This document shows positions 47,185 to 59,879 of a stretch of 64,000 nucleotides of DNA, one piece after another. A model generated the notes under the pieces. That model worked only from the letters and a program-made list of their open reading frames with translations, searched no databases and was not told the origin of the DNA. Both the position numbers and the translations under genes were made by a program. Position 1 is the stretch's first letter. The number at the start of each line of letters is the position of its first letter. The stretch comes from Ambrosia x helenae (Eukaryota; Streptophyta; Magnoliopsida; Asterales; Asteraceae), in the NCBI GenBank assembly GCA_030844895.1, contig JAUTDX010007391.1, positions 46,395 to 110,394 on the forward strand. Reading direction: 5' to 3'.

Positions 47185-47779
47185 ATAGGGGATGGTGGTG
47201 TTACCAAATCGGTAACCATATCTAATAGTCAATTTTGACCAAAGACACGTTCACTAAATGTTAATGGGACAGTAAGTAGTCAGGGATTTTGGGTACCCAA
47301 AATAGATGACGGTGGTTTTCTCAAATCGGTAACCATACCTAATTTAGGGTACCCAAGAACGCCCCTCCCACCCATAGTTTAAAAGTTTTATCATAGTTTC
47401 ATTGCAAAAAAAAATAATAATGCTTTAAAGTTGACTTTCTAAATGTAACATAAGAGCGTCCACAACATGAGCATTTTGGACTAGTCCGGGATTGCGGACT
47501 CATGAAACCGAACAACCCACCATTGTAACACTCGTCCAGTGGAAGGTTTGGATGGGTTGGGTCCGTTTAAGGGGATCGTCCACTTGAGAATTTGGGGGGG
47601 GGGGATTTTTTTAACAGCTATTTAAAAGAAACTGTAACAAATATTTTTTAAAATTTTAAAATAATTAATATCAAGTTAGCATACCCACCAATATACACAT
47701 TTACATTCCACATCTCACACAAACAAACACTCTCTACCCTCACTGTCATATTACCAATTTCAATTACCTTTCAATCACA
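47185..47779. other. Spacer with a short direct repeat
   Basis: The phrase AAATCGGTAACCATA(T/C)CTAAT occurs near 47208 and again near 47320. A possible Harbinger inverted end, GAGCGTCCACAAC preceded by TAA, lies near 47453; no partner end was found. Confidence 0.4.
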
Positions 47780-48300
47780 ATGAGCTCAAGCGATGAAGAA
47801 ACCTCGCAACACTCCCCTACACGTAATATGTTAGAAGTGGGTAGCTCTAGTGACGAAGAGTCCGCTTAATCTCAATCTCAACCTCTACCTATGCTTCCCA
47901 TTTTTAGTATCCCAATATGCTTAATAGTCAATTCATGCAAGTCGTCATGGAAACGGTTAACGTATTGTTGGACGACGACATCAAAAAAATGTACTTGTTA
48001 GTATATGATTCGTTGTGCGCTGAAGGAAACTCAAGTTCTAGACAAAAAAAAGAGGGGGAAGCGTAAAGTAATAAATAAGAATTGAGAGGAAGGAGACTTG
48101 CGTCTATGGAACGACTATTTTGCCACACAACCTGTGTTTAATGATCTCATATTTAGACGTCGTTTTCGGATGAGGCGTTCACCTTTCCTTAGAATTGTAA
48201 ACGACCTATCTGTAAATTGTTCGTACCTTCAACAACATACGGATGCCATTGGCAAACCGGGACCTTCTAAAAATCAAGATCTCAGAGCCGGTCAGTAACC
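47780..48300 (+). pseudogene. Harbinger-type (Plant_tran) transposase relic
   Basis: It starts MSSSDEETSQHSP but is soon stopped. After a frame change comes VMETVNVLLDDDIKKMY, and after another stop RLWNDYFATQPVFNDLIFRR, followed by FRMRRSPFLRIVNDLS. The block NDYF, about 7 residues, FRRRFRMRR, FLRIV is typical of the N-terminus of plant Harbinger transposases. The catalytic DDE domain is absent; the sequence ends in unrelated DNA near 48280-48300. Confidence 0.72.
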
Positions 48301-48335
48301 CGCCTATAGTAATGTTCTCTCGGAAGCAATTCTAA

Positions 48336-48449
48336 CTAACTACCAGGATCAATTTTAAGTTTTTTTAGAAGAAGACTCAATGCCATATACACTTCTTCTA
48401 ATGCTTCCATGCGCTCTTCTGCAACACGTTTCAGTTGATTGTCAGCCAT
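48336..48449 (-). CDS. Short frame of 37 codons, unknown (possibly gag N-terminus)
   Basis: It starts MADNQLKRVAEERMEALEEV and ends at TAG. The charged helical start resembles the first residues of some gypsy gag proteins, but nothing else of such an element is seen. It is most likely a fragment. Confidence 0.2.
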   Translation of the reverse strand: MADNQLKRVAEERMEALEEVYMALSLLLKKLKIDPGS

Positions 48450-48769
48450 AGTTGTTTTGGGGTGAAGAAGAACCAGGGTTTTGCCTTTGAGCGCAAATGT
48501 ATTCGATGAAACTTAAAGAATGGATCATATGAATTTTAACAGGTCACATTTTTTTAACATCTTCATTTCATAATAAAGTGAAGCTACGATACGACTAGAT
48601 GACAGGTAAGCGGGAAACAAGTTGCGCCACAACCCCCTCCTGAATGAAAAACAAAACTCCGGTTCCTAGGGGCCGATAAATAGTTGAAATGTTAATAAAA
48701 AGGTTTTAAATAAATGATATGTTAATTATCTCAACAACTGTCTTCATTAATACCAACTTATATTGAAAC

Positions 48770-48945
48770 TGTTATAAATATAATATTACATTACTGTTGT
48801 TATCACCTCCTAAATTAGATTAACTTATTCTCCAAGTTCTGCACTTCTCATTGTATCTCATTGTAAACACACTTGATTAATGAAATTCTAGATCTCTCTC
48901 CCTATTATTGTTCTCATATTATTTTGCTATTAGGCTAGTTTCACA
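48770..48945 (+). repeat. LTR of a second Ty1/copia element (isolated)
   Basis: It is 176 bp, TGTTATAAATATAATATT to CTAGTTTCACA, followed at once by TGTTATCAGCACGAG. That primer-site-like word is almost the same as in the element at 24.8 kb, so the two belong to related families. No partner LTR was found within the window; the downstream AT-rich sequence may be internal remains. Confidence 0.65.
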
Positions 48946-49601
48946 TGTTATCAGCACGAGTTGCTTTTGGAATTTGGAGTTGGATCGCATTAATATAAGG
49001 TACGTCATTAACTTGTTTTTGTTCTTCTCTTCAATCCCCCAAAATCATCCATATTGTAATTCATACGATTTTGGGTTTGTTAAGATCCATATCATTATTT
49101 CACTATAATTACAATTTATGTATAGTATAATAAATAAGGTTGTTTAAGTTTTTTTTTTTTTGAACGGCTTGTTTAAGTTAATTATTTAACTTTGAATTAT
49201 GATATTGTAATTATTTCGATCACCCGGTAAATATCCTAATCGGGAATAGAGATTTGGGTTGCAAACAAATTTACATCTCGGCTTATAAATAAATTAGTTT
49301 TTGATTTAATTTACAAGTTCTTGGTGATTTTCTCATGTCTTCAAATATTAAATTATAGTTTTTGTTTAATTTAATTAATACATGAACTTCAATCCTCGAT
49401 ATTAAACTTTGGTGATTTTAATATTATTTTGCATGAATTGATATTTTTTTTCGTATGTTTCTTTAATCAATTATGAAATTAGATTTGAGTTTTAGTTTTA
49501 TAAGAAAAAAATATGTTTTAATTGAAAATTAAGGACCAAACTTTATACTCTGGTCAAGAAAAAAATTCATTCCAAATTTGATTTCCTCCTTAAATTAAAT
49601 A
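48946..49601. other. AT-rich sequence after the copia LTR
   Basis: It may be the start of the copia internal region, but there is no recognisable coding sequence. The 66-codon frame across the LTR end is not a gene. Confidence 0.4.
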
Positions 49602-50248
49602 TCTATACCTGTAATAAACCAAAGCCATTTTAATGACATGGCATTCAAAGAGGCGAATCTTTTTTTAGTGTGCCATGTGTCATCCTATGTGGCATTGAGA
49701 TATTTTAGGAAAAAAAATAATTTAAAAACAAAATTAGATTTTTCTCTCTTATGTTTCCTCCCATAATTTTTAAACGTTGATATCTTTTATATACGAGATT
49801 TTTTAAAGAAAAAAATTACACCAAATTAATGAGCGTTTTATTATCTTTCCAACGAGTACCATAATGCTATATAAAAAACGAAGAAAAAAAGGACTATTTT
49901 TTGTTGGGTTTTGTTCAAACAGGAAAAAAAAACGCAAAGTGTTCAGGTAAATCATTAATCATGTATAGGCAAGTCACTAATTATGTTCAAATCAGTAAAT
50001 ATGAATTCTATTTCAACATGCGTTAGCATTGGAGTTATACATTGTTTTAGGTTAGATATTAATATTAGAGTTATACATTGTTTAAGGTTAGGGGTTAACA
50101 TTGGAGATATATTTTTAATTGTTTTAGGTTAGCTGTTACCCGAAGCTTTCATGCATGTAACTGTAAAGCGCATCATTCTATTTCATATGTAAAATTAAAA
50201 TGTCATATTAGATTTTTCAACCCCGGGATTTTCCCGGGTATAATCTAG
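49602..50248 (+). mobile_element. Small non-autonomous Helitron
   Basis: The 5' end TCTATACCTG follows A; the 3' end has the perfect hairpin CCCGGG-ATTTT-CCCGGG, then TATAATCTAG followed by T. These are Helitron termini with A/T insertion. It is 647 bp with no coding sequence. Confidence 0.8.
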
Positions 50249-50665
50249 TTTGTGTTATAATTATTTTTATATTGGTAAATTAATATATGTTGTAGCAAGA
50301 TGTGTGAATATATGAAGATTCTAATATTTATATTAAACATGTCAATTTTACAATTATATATCAAATTCAATATCCTTAATCTTGTAATGATTTATCTTGC
50401 CATGTCATGAGTAAATCTTTTACTTTTGGTATTCAAAATTGTATTTCTATTATGAATAGTCCATTTGGTTATCACTGATAAAATTAAAAGAAAAAAAAAT
50501 GTCATTCTACCACTAACTCACTTTGAGATATTACAAAATTTCATATGCTCATTAGTATTTTCGTATAGCATGTATGCATTGTGTCTTGTGAAAATAAGAT
50601 TAAGTGGTGCATAATTGAGAGTTGCATCGGCTTCATATAGATTGTTATATTAAATATATATATAT
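50249..50665. other. AT-rich spacer
   Basis: There is no gene or clear repeat apart from the TA tract at 50655-50666. Confidence 0.4.
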
Positions 50666-52484
50666 AGGGCAATTCTAAATAGAAAACCACCTCCACTTTA
50701 GAAAACCAAATTAAACCCCATCATGTGGTCATTCATGCTTCCACGTCTACATTATTGATTATGTCCATAAGGGTAATATAGTCAATTGTATCCTTCCACA
50801 ATCCTGCACATTACTGACCACAATCCTGCAAGTACTAACCTTCCATCTCTCATCCTTTCTTTATTTTTTCCCTCACACACATCATATATACAATATAGGC
50901 ACAAGATTTCCCTCTCTTTCTCTCTCTTTATACATTCTTCTCTCTCTCAAAACACTTTACTCATCTTCCTGACATATACACAAACACACATTCATCCTTC
51001 CTTACAACACACATACACAAACACACATTCATCCTTCCTTACAACACACATACACAAACACACATTCATCTTTCCCTACAACATACAACATATACACATT
51101 CATCTTTCTCTCACCCCTCTCTTAAACACACACACACATATGGTTTTGGTGTTTATGGAGATCTCAATCATCTGGGCTTTTGCTATTGATCTTGGTTTTC
51201 GATGAAGGTGTAAATGGTTCCATGAATGGAAGCGGTGGTGTGGGTGTACGAAATAGAGCGTAGGTGTGGGTGTTGAAGTTAAAGAGAGAAACATGATGGT
51301 GGTGCGGTTCATTGTCGGAACAGGGATGGTAGTAGGGTTGACATCAAATCCGGTTGAAAGACGTTAAATCTTGTGAAAGTTGTAGCAATTCTTTGTAGCA
51401 ACTTTATTTTCTTGAAAGTTGTGGCAACTTTATTTTCGTGAAAGTTGTAGCAACTTTATTTTCTTGAAAGTTGTTTTTAGATTTTTTTTATTTGTAATAC
51501 TTTTTTGTATTTCTGGTAAACCACCACTGGTGATTTTTTTTTTGGTTTTCTTGAATGGTGGGGACGAGGTGGATGACAATGGTGTCGCCTAGGGGGTTTG
51601 AACGTTGGTGTTGATGCTTAGTATAGAAGGCCGATTGCTAATTTGTGTTAAGGTTTATGTTTATGTTTGTTTGGTAGAGAGAGAAATCTTTTTTATTTAA
51701 AAACATTTGTTTTGTATACATATGTTTTGGTTGTTTGGGTTATAATTTAGTTATTTAACATATGTTTTTGTGTTTGGGTTATAATTTATAATATGTTTTT
51801 GTGTGTTTGGGTTGTAATATATCATATGTTTAATAAAAAGTTATTTTTTTTTGTGAGATAAGTTGTCAAAACATATATTTTTTTTTTGTTGGGTGATAAT
51901 TTATTATATGTTTTTGTGAGATAAGTTGTGAAAACATATGTTTTGTTTTTGGGTTATAATTTATTATATACTTTAGTGAGATTAGTTTGCGAAAAACATA
52001 TGTTTTGTTGTTGAGTTATGTTTTATTATATGTTTTTCTTGTGAGATAAGTTTGAAAACATATGTTTTTGTTGTTGGTAAGTTAACGTTTGAAATATGTG
52101 TTACTCAAATTCTGGTAAATTACTTAAAAAAACTTCAAAAAGTTATGTTTTTTGTTTGTTTGTGATTAAAAGTTTGAATTTTGAAAGAAACATGATGATG
52201 AATTTATATTAATAAATAAGATGTGCACAACTTTTAAGAAAGAAAATAGGAGAGATGAGAGAGAAGTGACTTAATGAGAGTAGATAAGTGATAGAAATGT
52301 GCTTTGTCAGAAGGGGTGTTTAAAAATAGTTGGACCATTTTACCTTTTTATACTATATATGTATCCAAACTTTTTGATCTAAAGCATGAAGCAATCTCAA
52401 CCATAGATTTTGTAGGATGGATGGTCAAGATGTGGGTTTAATGAGTTTTCTTAACTGGGAAGGGTTTTCAAATTATCCCTCCCC
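50666..52484. mobile_element. Non-autonomous element with imperfect terminal inverted repeats
   Basis: The left end AGGGCAATTCTAAATAGAAA, with AAACCCCA about 30 bases further in, pairs imperfectly over about 50 bp with the reverse complement of the right end (AGGGATAATTTGAAAACCCT, then TTAAACCCA). Both ends sit in TATATATA tracts, so the target duplication cannot be read. Inside are short tandem repeats: ACACACATTCATCCTTCCTT near 50985-51075, a GAAAGTTGTAGCAACTTTATT series at 51370-51470, and about 45-bp ACATATGTTTTTG-type repeats at 51700-52080. The 139-codon frame at 50786 is low-complexity. It is possibly a Mutator-like derivative. Confidence 0.55.
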
Positions 52485-52809
52485 TATATATATATGTATA
52501 TATATATATAGGCTAAAGGTAGGGAGGAAACCCTCTAAAACGAGAAAACCCCCGGAAACCCAACTAGTGGTTCTCATTAATCCACATCACTAATCTTTGT
52601 TTAGGAGGGAAAGGTTAATTTAGTCATTTTGTTTCTCCTTTGATTTGCCATTTCCTGACATAATTAGTACTAGATGGTTTAAAAGTCAAGTACTCTCTCT
52701 CTCACCTGATTATTATTACTTAACCCTTTTCACCATTAATAATCTACTCTCTCACTCTCTCATTAACTTCGTTTGAATCTTCTTGTTGCCTCATTAAGTG
52801 ATTCATTCG

Positions 52810-55800
52810 ATGGAATCGAATCCTTCATTGAATCCACATTTAATGTTCGTTGATTCTCTCAATAACCATGCAGCGCCTGATTATGTTTCAAGTTCGTCTC
52901 CTGTATCAGAAACAGAGATTGAATCTGGTTCCCAAGGTTTGTACCTGTTTTTTTTTAATGCCGATGATCTAGTAGGTAGCTTAGTATGTTGTAGTACTGT
53001 GTTTGTATGTTTACTGATCATTAGTTATTGTTTGTTTATGATCATAGGGTTTTATATTCATAAAAACCGATGATCAGAAACAGAGCATTATAGTGATCAT
53101 TACTTATTGTCTTTGATGATTATATTTTTTCTTTAACATGTTTACATTGTGTTAGTATGTTTTATATTCAGTTTCATACTACCATCATCAAAGTTATTTT
53201 TTTTATTGTGGTTTATAAGGTTTTTTATTTTTTTGTTGTTTTCAGGCTTTAGTGCTGGCTCCTCATCTGGGTCCTCATCTTTGTTTGGGAATGTTGATGG
53301 AGTGGATCCTGTTGATGTGAATCAAAGAGGACCAAATGAAAATGTACATGCAGGGGTTGAGTTTGGTAAGCAACTTTTTCCAAAGATTCAGTTTAGTTAT
53401 CATGAACAGAGCATGATTATGTACATGGTGATAGCCATTTTGGGAAAGAATCTACGTTATATATGTTACATGTGTTACATATCTGCTGTTTTTTGTAGAC
53501 CTTTTTTGTAGCAAGATTTTGAAAAAAAAATATATTTTTGGTAAATTTTCTTGTCTAATATTTTTTAAGTACAACATAATAAAAAAAAGTATATAATTCT
53601 AACGTGTGTAACACAGCCTTGCAAAGATGGCTAAAGTTAACATGATCAAACGTAAATATAGAAATCTAATATGTTTTTACTTAACAGATGCAAATGAAGA
53701 CAGGGAGCCGTACTATGTTATTTCAACCCCCAATGGCACCCAATTCTGGATCCCCAATGTCAGTCCTCGGTATTTGCCTGCTATTGGTCAGACTTTCCCG
53801 ACGTTTGAGGCTGCAATGTCAATGTATGAAGAATATGCAGAGCAGGCCGGTTTTTCACCTAAGAAGGGACAAACCAAGAATTGGATGGGGGAACCCACAC
53901 ACAAGTATATCCGTTGTTGCAAATACGGTAAACCTCAGTTTAACAAAACCTTTGACACTTTAGATGAATCTTCTGTTAAACCCCGTAAATCGACGTTCAG
54001 CCTTTCAAACTGCCAAGCCCATGTGTTATTGTCAATCACTTGTGGGGGTTCGTTGTTTAAAGTGATTCGTTTCAATGATGTTCATAACCATCAGCTATGG
54101 GATAAAAATAACATTGACCTTACTAAGATTTCTCGTAAACTTTCTTTCTCGACCAAGCAGTTTATTCATAACATGTCTCTAAACCGAGTTGGACCTTTGA
54201 AAGCTCATCGGTACTTAGTGTCTCTTAAAGGCGGCCACCATAATGTCCATGGAACTGCTTCTGATTTCAAGAACTTTAGTAAGGACCTTCGGATTTTTAT
54301 CGGCGAGAGGGACTCGTCTTTATTCCTTGACCGCTTGCGTGATCGGCTTGAAAATTTGCCAGACTTTTTTTATGACTTTGTGGTACGCGATGGTAAGCTG
54401 CACTCTGTTTTTTGGGCTGATGAAATCTCAAAATTGAATTATAAGGCCTTCGGTGACGTTGTGTCGTTTGATGCAACATACAACACAAACAAGTAAGTTA
54501 CCTTAACGTGCGTTACAGATTATCTGTTTTGCATTTTTCACTACTTAACATATGTAAATAACAATCTACTCATTATTATAATTTCCAGGTACAACATGAT
54601 ATTTGTCCCTTTCACTGGTGTGGACCACCACAAGCAGTGTGTGACCTTTGGTGCAGGCTTGATAGTTAATGAAACCATTGATTCCTACGTGTGGTTGCTT
54701 GAAAGTTTTTTAAAAGCGCATGGTTCACAGCCCAGGCTTGTGTTGACTGACCAAGACCCGTCCATGATGCAGGCTGTACCACAAGTTTTCAGTGAGGCTC
54801 GCCACAGACTATGTATGTGGCATATAATGAAAAAACTACCCAACAAGGTAATGTTATGTAGGCACCCATGTTCTGTGTTTAACTTATATTAATTATGTCA
54901 CGCATATGTTTATAATGTCCTACCTTTATTTATGCTTTGTACCTAGGTTGCTGGGGATGTTTTAGCCAACACTGACTTTCGGTCGTGCATTCATAAATTG
55001 GTGTGGAACATTTTCATAAAACCTTCAACCTTTGAATCTCGATGGAATGCGCTGCTAGAGACATTTGGTCTTGAGGAAAACCAGTGGTTGAGCGATATGT
55101 TTGCAATCAAGGAATTGTGGGTGCCGGCGTACTTCAGGGAGATTCCAATGTCATGCTTGATGAAGACTACATCCAGAAGCGAGAGTTCCAACAGTGCCTT
55201 CAAAGTCAATTCGACTAGTGCACACACACTAGTTCAGTTCATGTTATGTTTTGAGTCCCGCCTTGATAGCCAACGTTACCGTCAGCGTGTTGCCGAGTTC
55301 AAAACTTCATCAACTGTTTTTTTTGGGTCTACAGATTTAGACATTGAGCAGCATGCGTTTACGCTGTACACGAATACTATATTCGAGGAAGTTAAGAAGG
55401 AGATTTTGAAGGGCAAGTTTTCGTGCTACATATCGAATGTTGATGAACAGGAGAACATGCCGTCCGTCTTTTCAGTCACACAACTCGACAAGCGTCGTGA
55501 TGTTACCAACGTTTACCAGGTACTAATTTTTCCAACTTCTTGTGTTTTTTGTATTTAATGTTAAAACAGTAAATAATCTTAACAACAGCTGCTTAAAAAA
55601 GGCTGCTACATGTGTAACATGTGTTGTTCCACTCTGTAAGAAGGTCTTTTTGATTATTACTCCCTGTCATTTAAGTTTTCTGCCCAATCTTAAAATTTAA
55701 TTGTTAGTTCTGTCTCATGCTACATAAGTAACAACTTACTTGTACCAAGCACTATATTGCATGTATTTTGATTTTCTGTACTTTTTGTGAGTTAGGTTTT

Positions 55801-56679
55801 CAGATGTCAATACTTTAATGTTCTTGTGCATTACGTTGCTTCTATAATTCATGCTACATGTGTAACCAGTTCGTGCTACATGTGTAACAAGTTAGTTCAA
55901 AAACTTGTGAAAATCTGCTGAAACTAATCTTGCTTTTATATACCACCTATAGTGTTCATATTCTTAATATTTGTTGCACTCCATAGGTCTTACCATTTGG
56001 TACAATGATGCAGGTGCGTTTTGACAGCAGTGATTCAACGGCTGAATGCTCATGTCGATGTTTTATGCGTCTTGGCTACCTTTGCCGCCATGTATTTGCT
56101 GTTTACATGATTAATAAGGTTGACCGCATCCCCCAGCAATATGTTGTCGACAGGTGGTTACGTGACACACTACCCAAACATGTGTATTCTATTACCGGCC
56201 GTTATGGTGTTGACACTCATCCAGGTTCTCTCTTGAGGAATGAGATACTTGAACTTGTAACTGAATGTGTTGATGTTGCCCGAACAGATGAAAGCGCGCT
56301 TGCGGACTTGGTTGAGCAGCTGAAATCTATGAAACTGAACTTGTTATCCAGGGAACCTATTTCTGTCGCTCCGAGTCAACAGTCTCAATCTGATGTGGAA
56401 GACATTATCGGGCAATCGGCTGATACTGAAATCATTGTTGAGAATCCTGATGTGGCACGCAACAAGGGTTGTGGTAAAACTCGCAGACTATCGGGAGCTG
56501 GTGAGAAGGCCAGCACAAAGCGTCCCAAAATGCCTAAGGCCCCACGCTTATGCAACAACTGCCACCAATATGTCACAGATCATGATGCAAGGAATTGTGA
56601 GAAGGTTGCTGCGATGAAGAGGGCCAAGGAGGCGGCGGCAAAGGCCGGGAAAGCGTTAAAACAAGTGGATGGCAGTTGA
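52810..56679 (+). CDS. FAR1-like MULE transposase, six exons, apparently intact
   Basis: Exons with GT-AG borders and matching phases are 52810-52936, 53246-53365, 53688-54492, 54589-54847, 54947-55519 and 55987-56679, giving 858 residues. A FAR1-type zinc-binding domain spans about residues 119-219 (C159 or C160, C191, H215, H217). The MULE transposase domain has the acidic triad D344 (SFDATYNT), D405 (LTDQD) and E516 (SRSESSNS), plus C426 and H429 in RLCMWHIMKK. A SWIM finger follows, C649-x-C651-x9-C661-x-H663. The basic tail ends in a knuckle-like CX2CX6HX4C near residues 818-833. MULE transposases cut and join element ends; FAR1/FHY3-type relatives are domesticated transcription factors. 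Intact catalytic residues and the companion genes favour a working transposase. No stop or frameshift was found. Confidence 0.87.
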
Positions 56680-57325
56680 TGGGGCAGCATTACTAATCTC
56701 TGCTTTTTGAACCATGTTGGACTCCGGTAACAGTTAGAAACATCTTATGTCCCTTTTATTTGTTACGTGTGTAACATGGTTGCCACATGTTGATGTTTTG
56801 TTGTTCCCCAGCTACTTCTATGTTTTTTAGGTATTTGACTAGTTTATGTATGATGCTCACCCACCAGACATGATGTTTTTGGTTTTGTAATATACAATGT
56901 GGGCCTACGATGTGGTGCGTTGTTTTTATTAGGTTATGTGTTTTACTTTACCCAGTATTGGTAACATATGCAACACAGAATCTCCACTTGTGTGGTTATT
57001 ATTATATTAAACATCCCTTTGTGTGGGCCCATGCAGAGGAACTGTTTGAGCACGTGTAGTAGATTTTGTAGGGAAGGGAAGTACCAAAATGTAATAAAAT
57101 AATGATAGACATTATATACCACATGAATAGAATAAAATATAAATTCAACTTTATCACCCAACAACTCAATATTGATTTGACATAAAGCAAAGTATACCAT
57201 TAAACTCTAATTAAATAACCCCAACCACCCATCATTTAACTTCATTTTTATAACCCATTTTCTAAGTAGATTTAAGTTCCATAATAATAGTGTTTCCAAC
57301 TTACCAAAAGAAACACTTTTTCCAA
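56680..57325. other. Spacer between transposase and small ORF
   Basis: It presumably holds the transposase 3' end and the promoter of the next ORF. Motif copies are TGTTACGTGTGTAACA at 56761-56776 and TAACATATGCAACA near 56962. Confidence 0.45.
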
Positions 57326-57799
57326 ATGGATACTCCTTCAAACCCTCATGCAGCCAAGCGACAGAAGATCGACGTCGATCAGGAGGTCACTTCAAAAGTA
57401 ACTGATTTTTGGGCTTTATTGGAGCGTACCGAACGTCAAGCCAATGATGCTTCGAAACATGTTACTGCACCCAATGATCAAACACTAGCGAACAAAGGCG
57501 GTGACACGACAATGATGGAAGATGATTCTAGTACTCACACACCATCGGGCGATGCAAAGATGGATGTTGATGGAGGGACGTCAGTTGGCACTGCGTACTC
57601 GGTAACAAAAACGGATGTACCAATATCAGACTTGGAGTGTCCAGGTGTTGAGTACGACCATGAGTATTGCGGTTGTCCATTGTGCCCAAACTCACCAAAT
57701 ACCCTCGCTAGGTGGGCAAGCTATAACCCTTGGGAAGGCGAGGATAGCGAAGAGTCAGAGCTGAGCCTGGAAGCGCAGTATGGATCATTCTCCCCATGA
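57326..57799 (+). CDS. Small acidic Cys-containing protein of unknown function
   Basis: ATG at 57326 gives 157 residues; upstream codons in the same frame have no ATG. The start MDTPSNPHAAKRQKIDVD includes a basic KRQK that could serve nuclear import. The middle is Thr/Asp-rich, and HEYCGCPLCPN near residues 112-122 could bind metal (C-x-C-x2-C). The tail is strongly acidic (EGEDSEESELSLE). I do not recognise the family. It lies between a MULE transposase and a convergent Ulp1-type gene, so it may be a third gene of the element. The frame is uninterrupted and not low-complexity, which supports it being coding. It could also be one exon of a longer gene. Confidence 0.5.
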   Translation: MDTPSNPHAAKRQKIDVDQEVTSKVTDFWALLERTERQANDASKHVTAPNDQTLANKGGDTTMMEDDSSTHTPSGDAKMDVDGGTSVGTAYSVTKTDVPISDLECPGVEYDHEYCGCPLCPNSPNTLARWASYNPWEGEDSEESELSLEAQYGSFSP

Positions 57800-58260
57800 G
57801 TTGGCAACTTATTCTCATGGTTCGTCGTTCTGTGTTTTTTTTTTTGTGTTTTCGTCTATGTTTTCGTGTGGAAGGCAGTTTATGTAGGTTTTTAGTTTCA
57901 TGTGTTTGTTTAAGACGTGTAGGGTATGTCAGTCTGCCTGTGTGGATCTATGTTATGTATGTAACAGTGTGTTTTGGCACCTCAGTACCATATAAACCAT
58001 CTCTTAGGTACTACCTTACCATTTTGCTAGCTATTATCGTATGCAAGATTCTTATATAATATCCGCTTAAAACAGTTTAACATATGCAACATAATACATG
58101 TGCTTAAAACATACTACCTGCTTAAAACAGTTAGGCGTTTGACAATTGACCATATTAGTTAAGTTAGGTTAAGTTATATTACAGACCCCATAAGTGTATC
58201 TTTCACCACAAAAAGTGTTCCAACACTACACAATCATCATACAGAGTTTTCAACAAACAC
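57800..58260. other. Spacer between convergent genes
   Basis: It holds the 3' ends of the small ORF and of the Ulp1-type gene. Motif copies are TATGTATGTAACAG near 57955 and TTAACATATGCAACATA near 58078. Confidence 0.5.
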
Positions 58261-59879
58261 CTACACCAACATCGGAGGTTGTGTCTTCAAGCGTGCCCCT
58301 GCTTCCACCTCTCCCTTCTTTGTGTTAACCGGTGAACGCAGAATATGTGCGGTGTACTTGGACCGCAGCTTATTGATTCCCCTTCTTTAGCGCGCCAGTG
58401 CTTACTGAATTTGCAGTCAAACGGTACATGCAGCCCCATGAATCTCTCCATGTGTCTCATTAGGTATACACCACAATCCGTCCCATTACCAGATGTGCCC
58501 CACTCTACATCCAGCCTATGTACTTCTGCCCCTCCGATCTTTGCAGCCTTCGGATGCTCGATGCCTTTAAGGAACTCCACAAACATGTGTTTCTGTAAAA
58601 AACATTGTTTTAAATCAACAAGGTTTTATTATATATCCTTTCAAATTATCTATAAAAACTTACATATTTGTTTACAGTATCCTTTTTGTGAAACTGAGGA
58701 TGATCCTTGCATGTTCGTCTCCCTCGCTTTTTGTCATTATCAATCAGCATTATGGCAATATTCTTCAGCTCAAACACCAATAAGTAGAAGTGGGCCCTTT
58801 CAAGGATCGGGAAAAAGACGATATCATATCGTTTGAAGTCACGGTTGCTCTCATACCGAGGTACTGCAGCCAACATCGCTGCTGTAAACCGTGAACTTCG
58901 TCTTTCCGGATCACACTTTCTGTCATTAAGCATCCACGGAACCTAATTTTTTGGTCAACAAAATAAAAAGAAGTTGTCATTGTCACTTACATAACATATG
59001 TAACCCAATGTTTGCATTTTAAATTACGTACCACTGCGTTTGTCCCTACAAACAAACGTAGAGGTGCGCCGTCCGATTTCAACCTCTCTCGTAGTTTAAA
59101 ACATCCACCCAACAGTCAACAATCACATCCATTACCTGCTCCCCCGGCTTCAACGTTTTGAACATGCGACGTGTGGCTTCCACGTCACATAAACTTCTAA
59201 ATAACACCTCACTGTTGTCATTTAACCAAGAAAGATTTAGGAAGCAGTCTTATAAGTTCCTAAAAAAAACATTGTCTTACTTTGCAAGGGCATTATCTAT
59301 CTCCTCAGCTGGTATGTCTATATTTTTTACCTCTTCCCCACGCTCTAGACTGCAAAAAATCATAAAACCAGACAACAAATGTTACACATGTTACAGCATG
59401 TCAAATCTTATTAACACATACAATCTTCAAATTAATTACCGGGTTTTTATGGCTACCCTCCTTCTTTCCTCAGAACCACACAACATATTCAACGGATCCT
59501 CGTCCCTGTAAACAAAGTTCCACACCATATCATCATCCTTTGTGACGCCCTCTCCCAAATCTACCCCCTTATGTGAAACGGTGACTTATGAACATATGTG
59601 ACATTCCTTTCACGTAGGGGGTTTCGCTTGGTTGCATCCATCTTTGCAATCATTGACTGACGCATTGCCAATGTCATGTTGTCCTCATCTACCTCCAGGC
59701 TAACACCAACCCCATACTCATTGTAAACTTGAGTCTGTGCGTCATATGAACTGACGGGCGGCACCAACGGATACACCGTTTGTGTATTACATAGTGATCC
59801 ACCAACCCAACCCGCTTCTAAATATCCAAAATAAGTATTATCAGCAGAAATGTATGAAAACTAAAATTACATTACAATT

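Noticed and set aside
50786..51205. 139-codon frame rich in His, Thr and Ser
   Set aside because: It is translation of CACA- and TCC-type minisatellites inside the inverted-repeat element.
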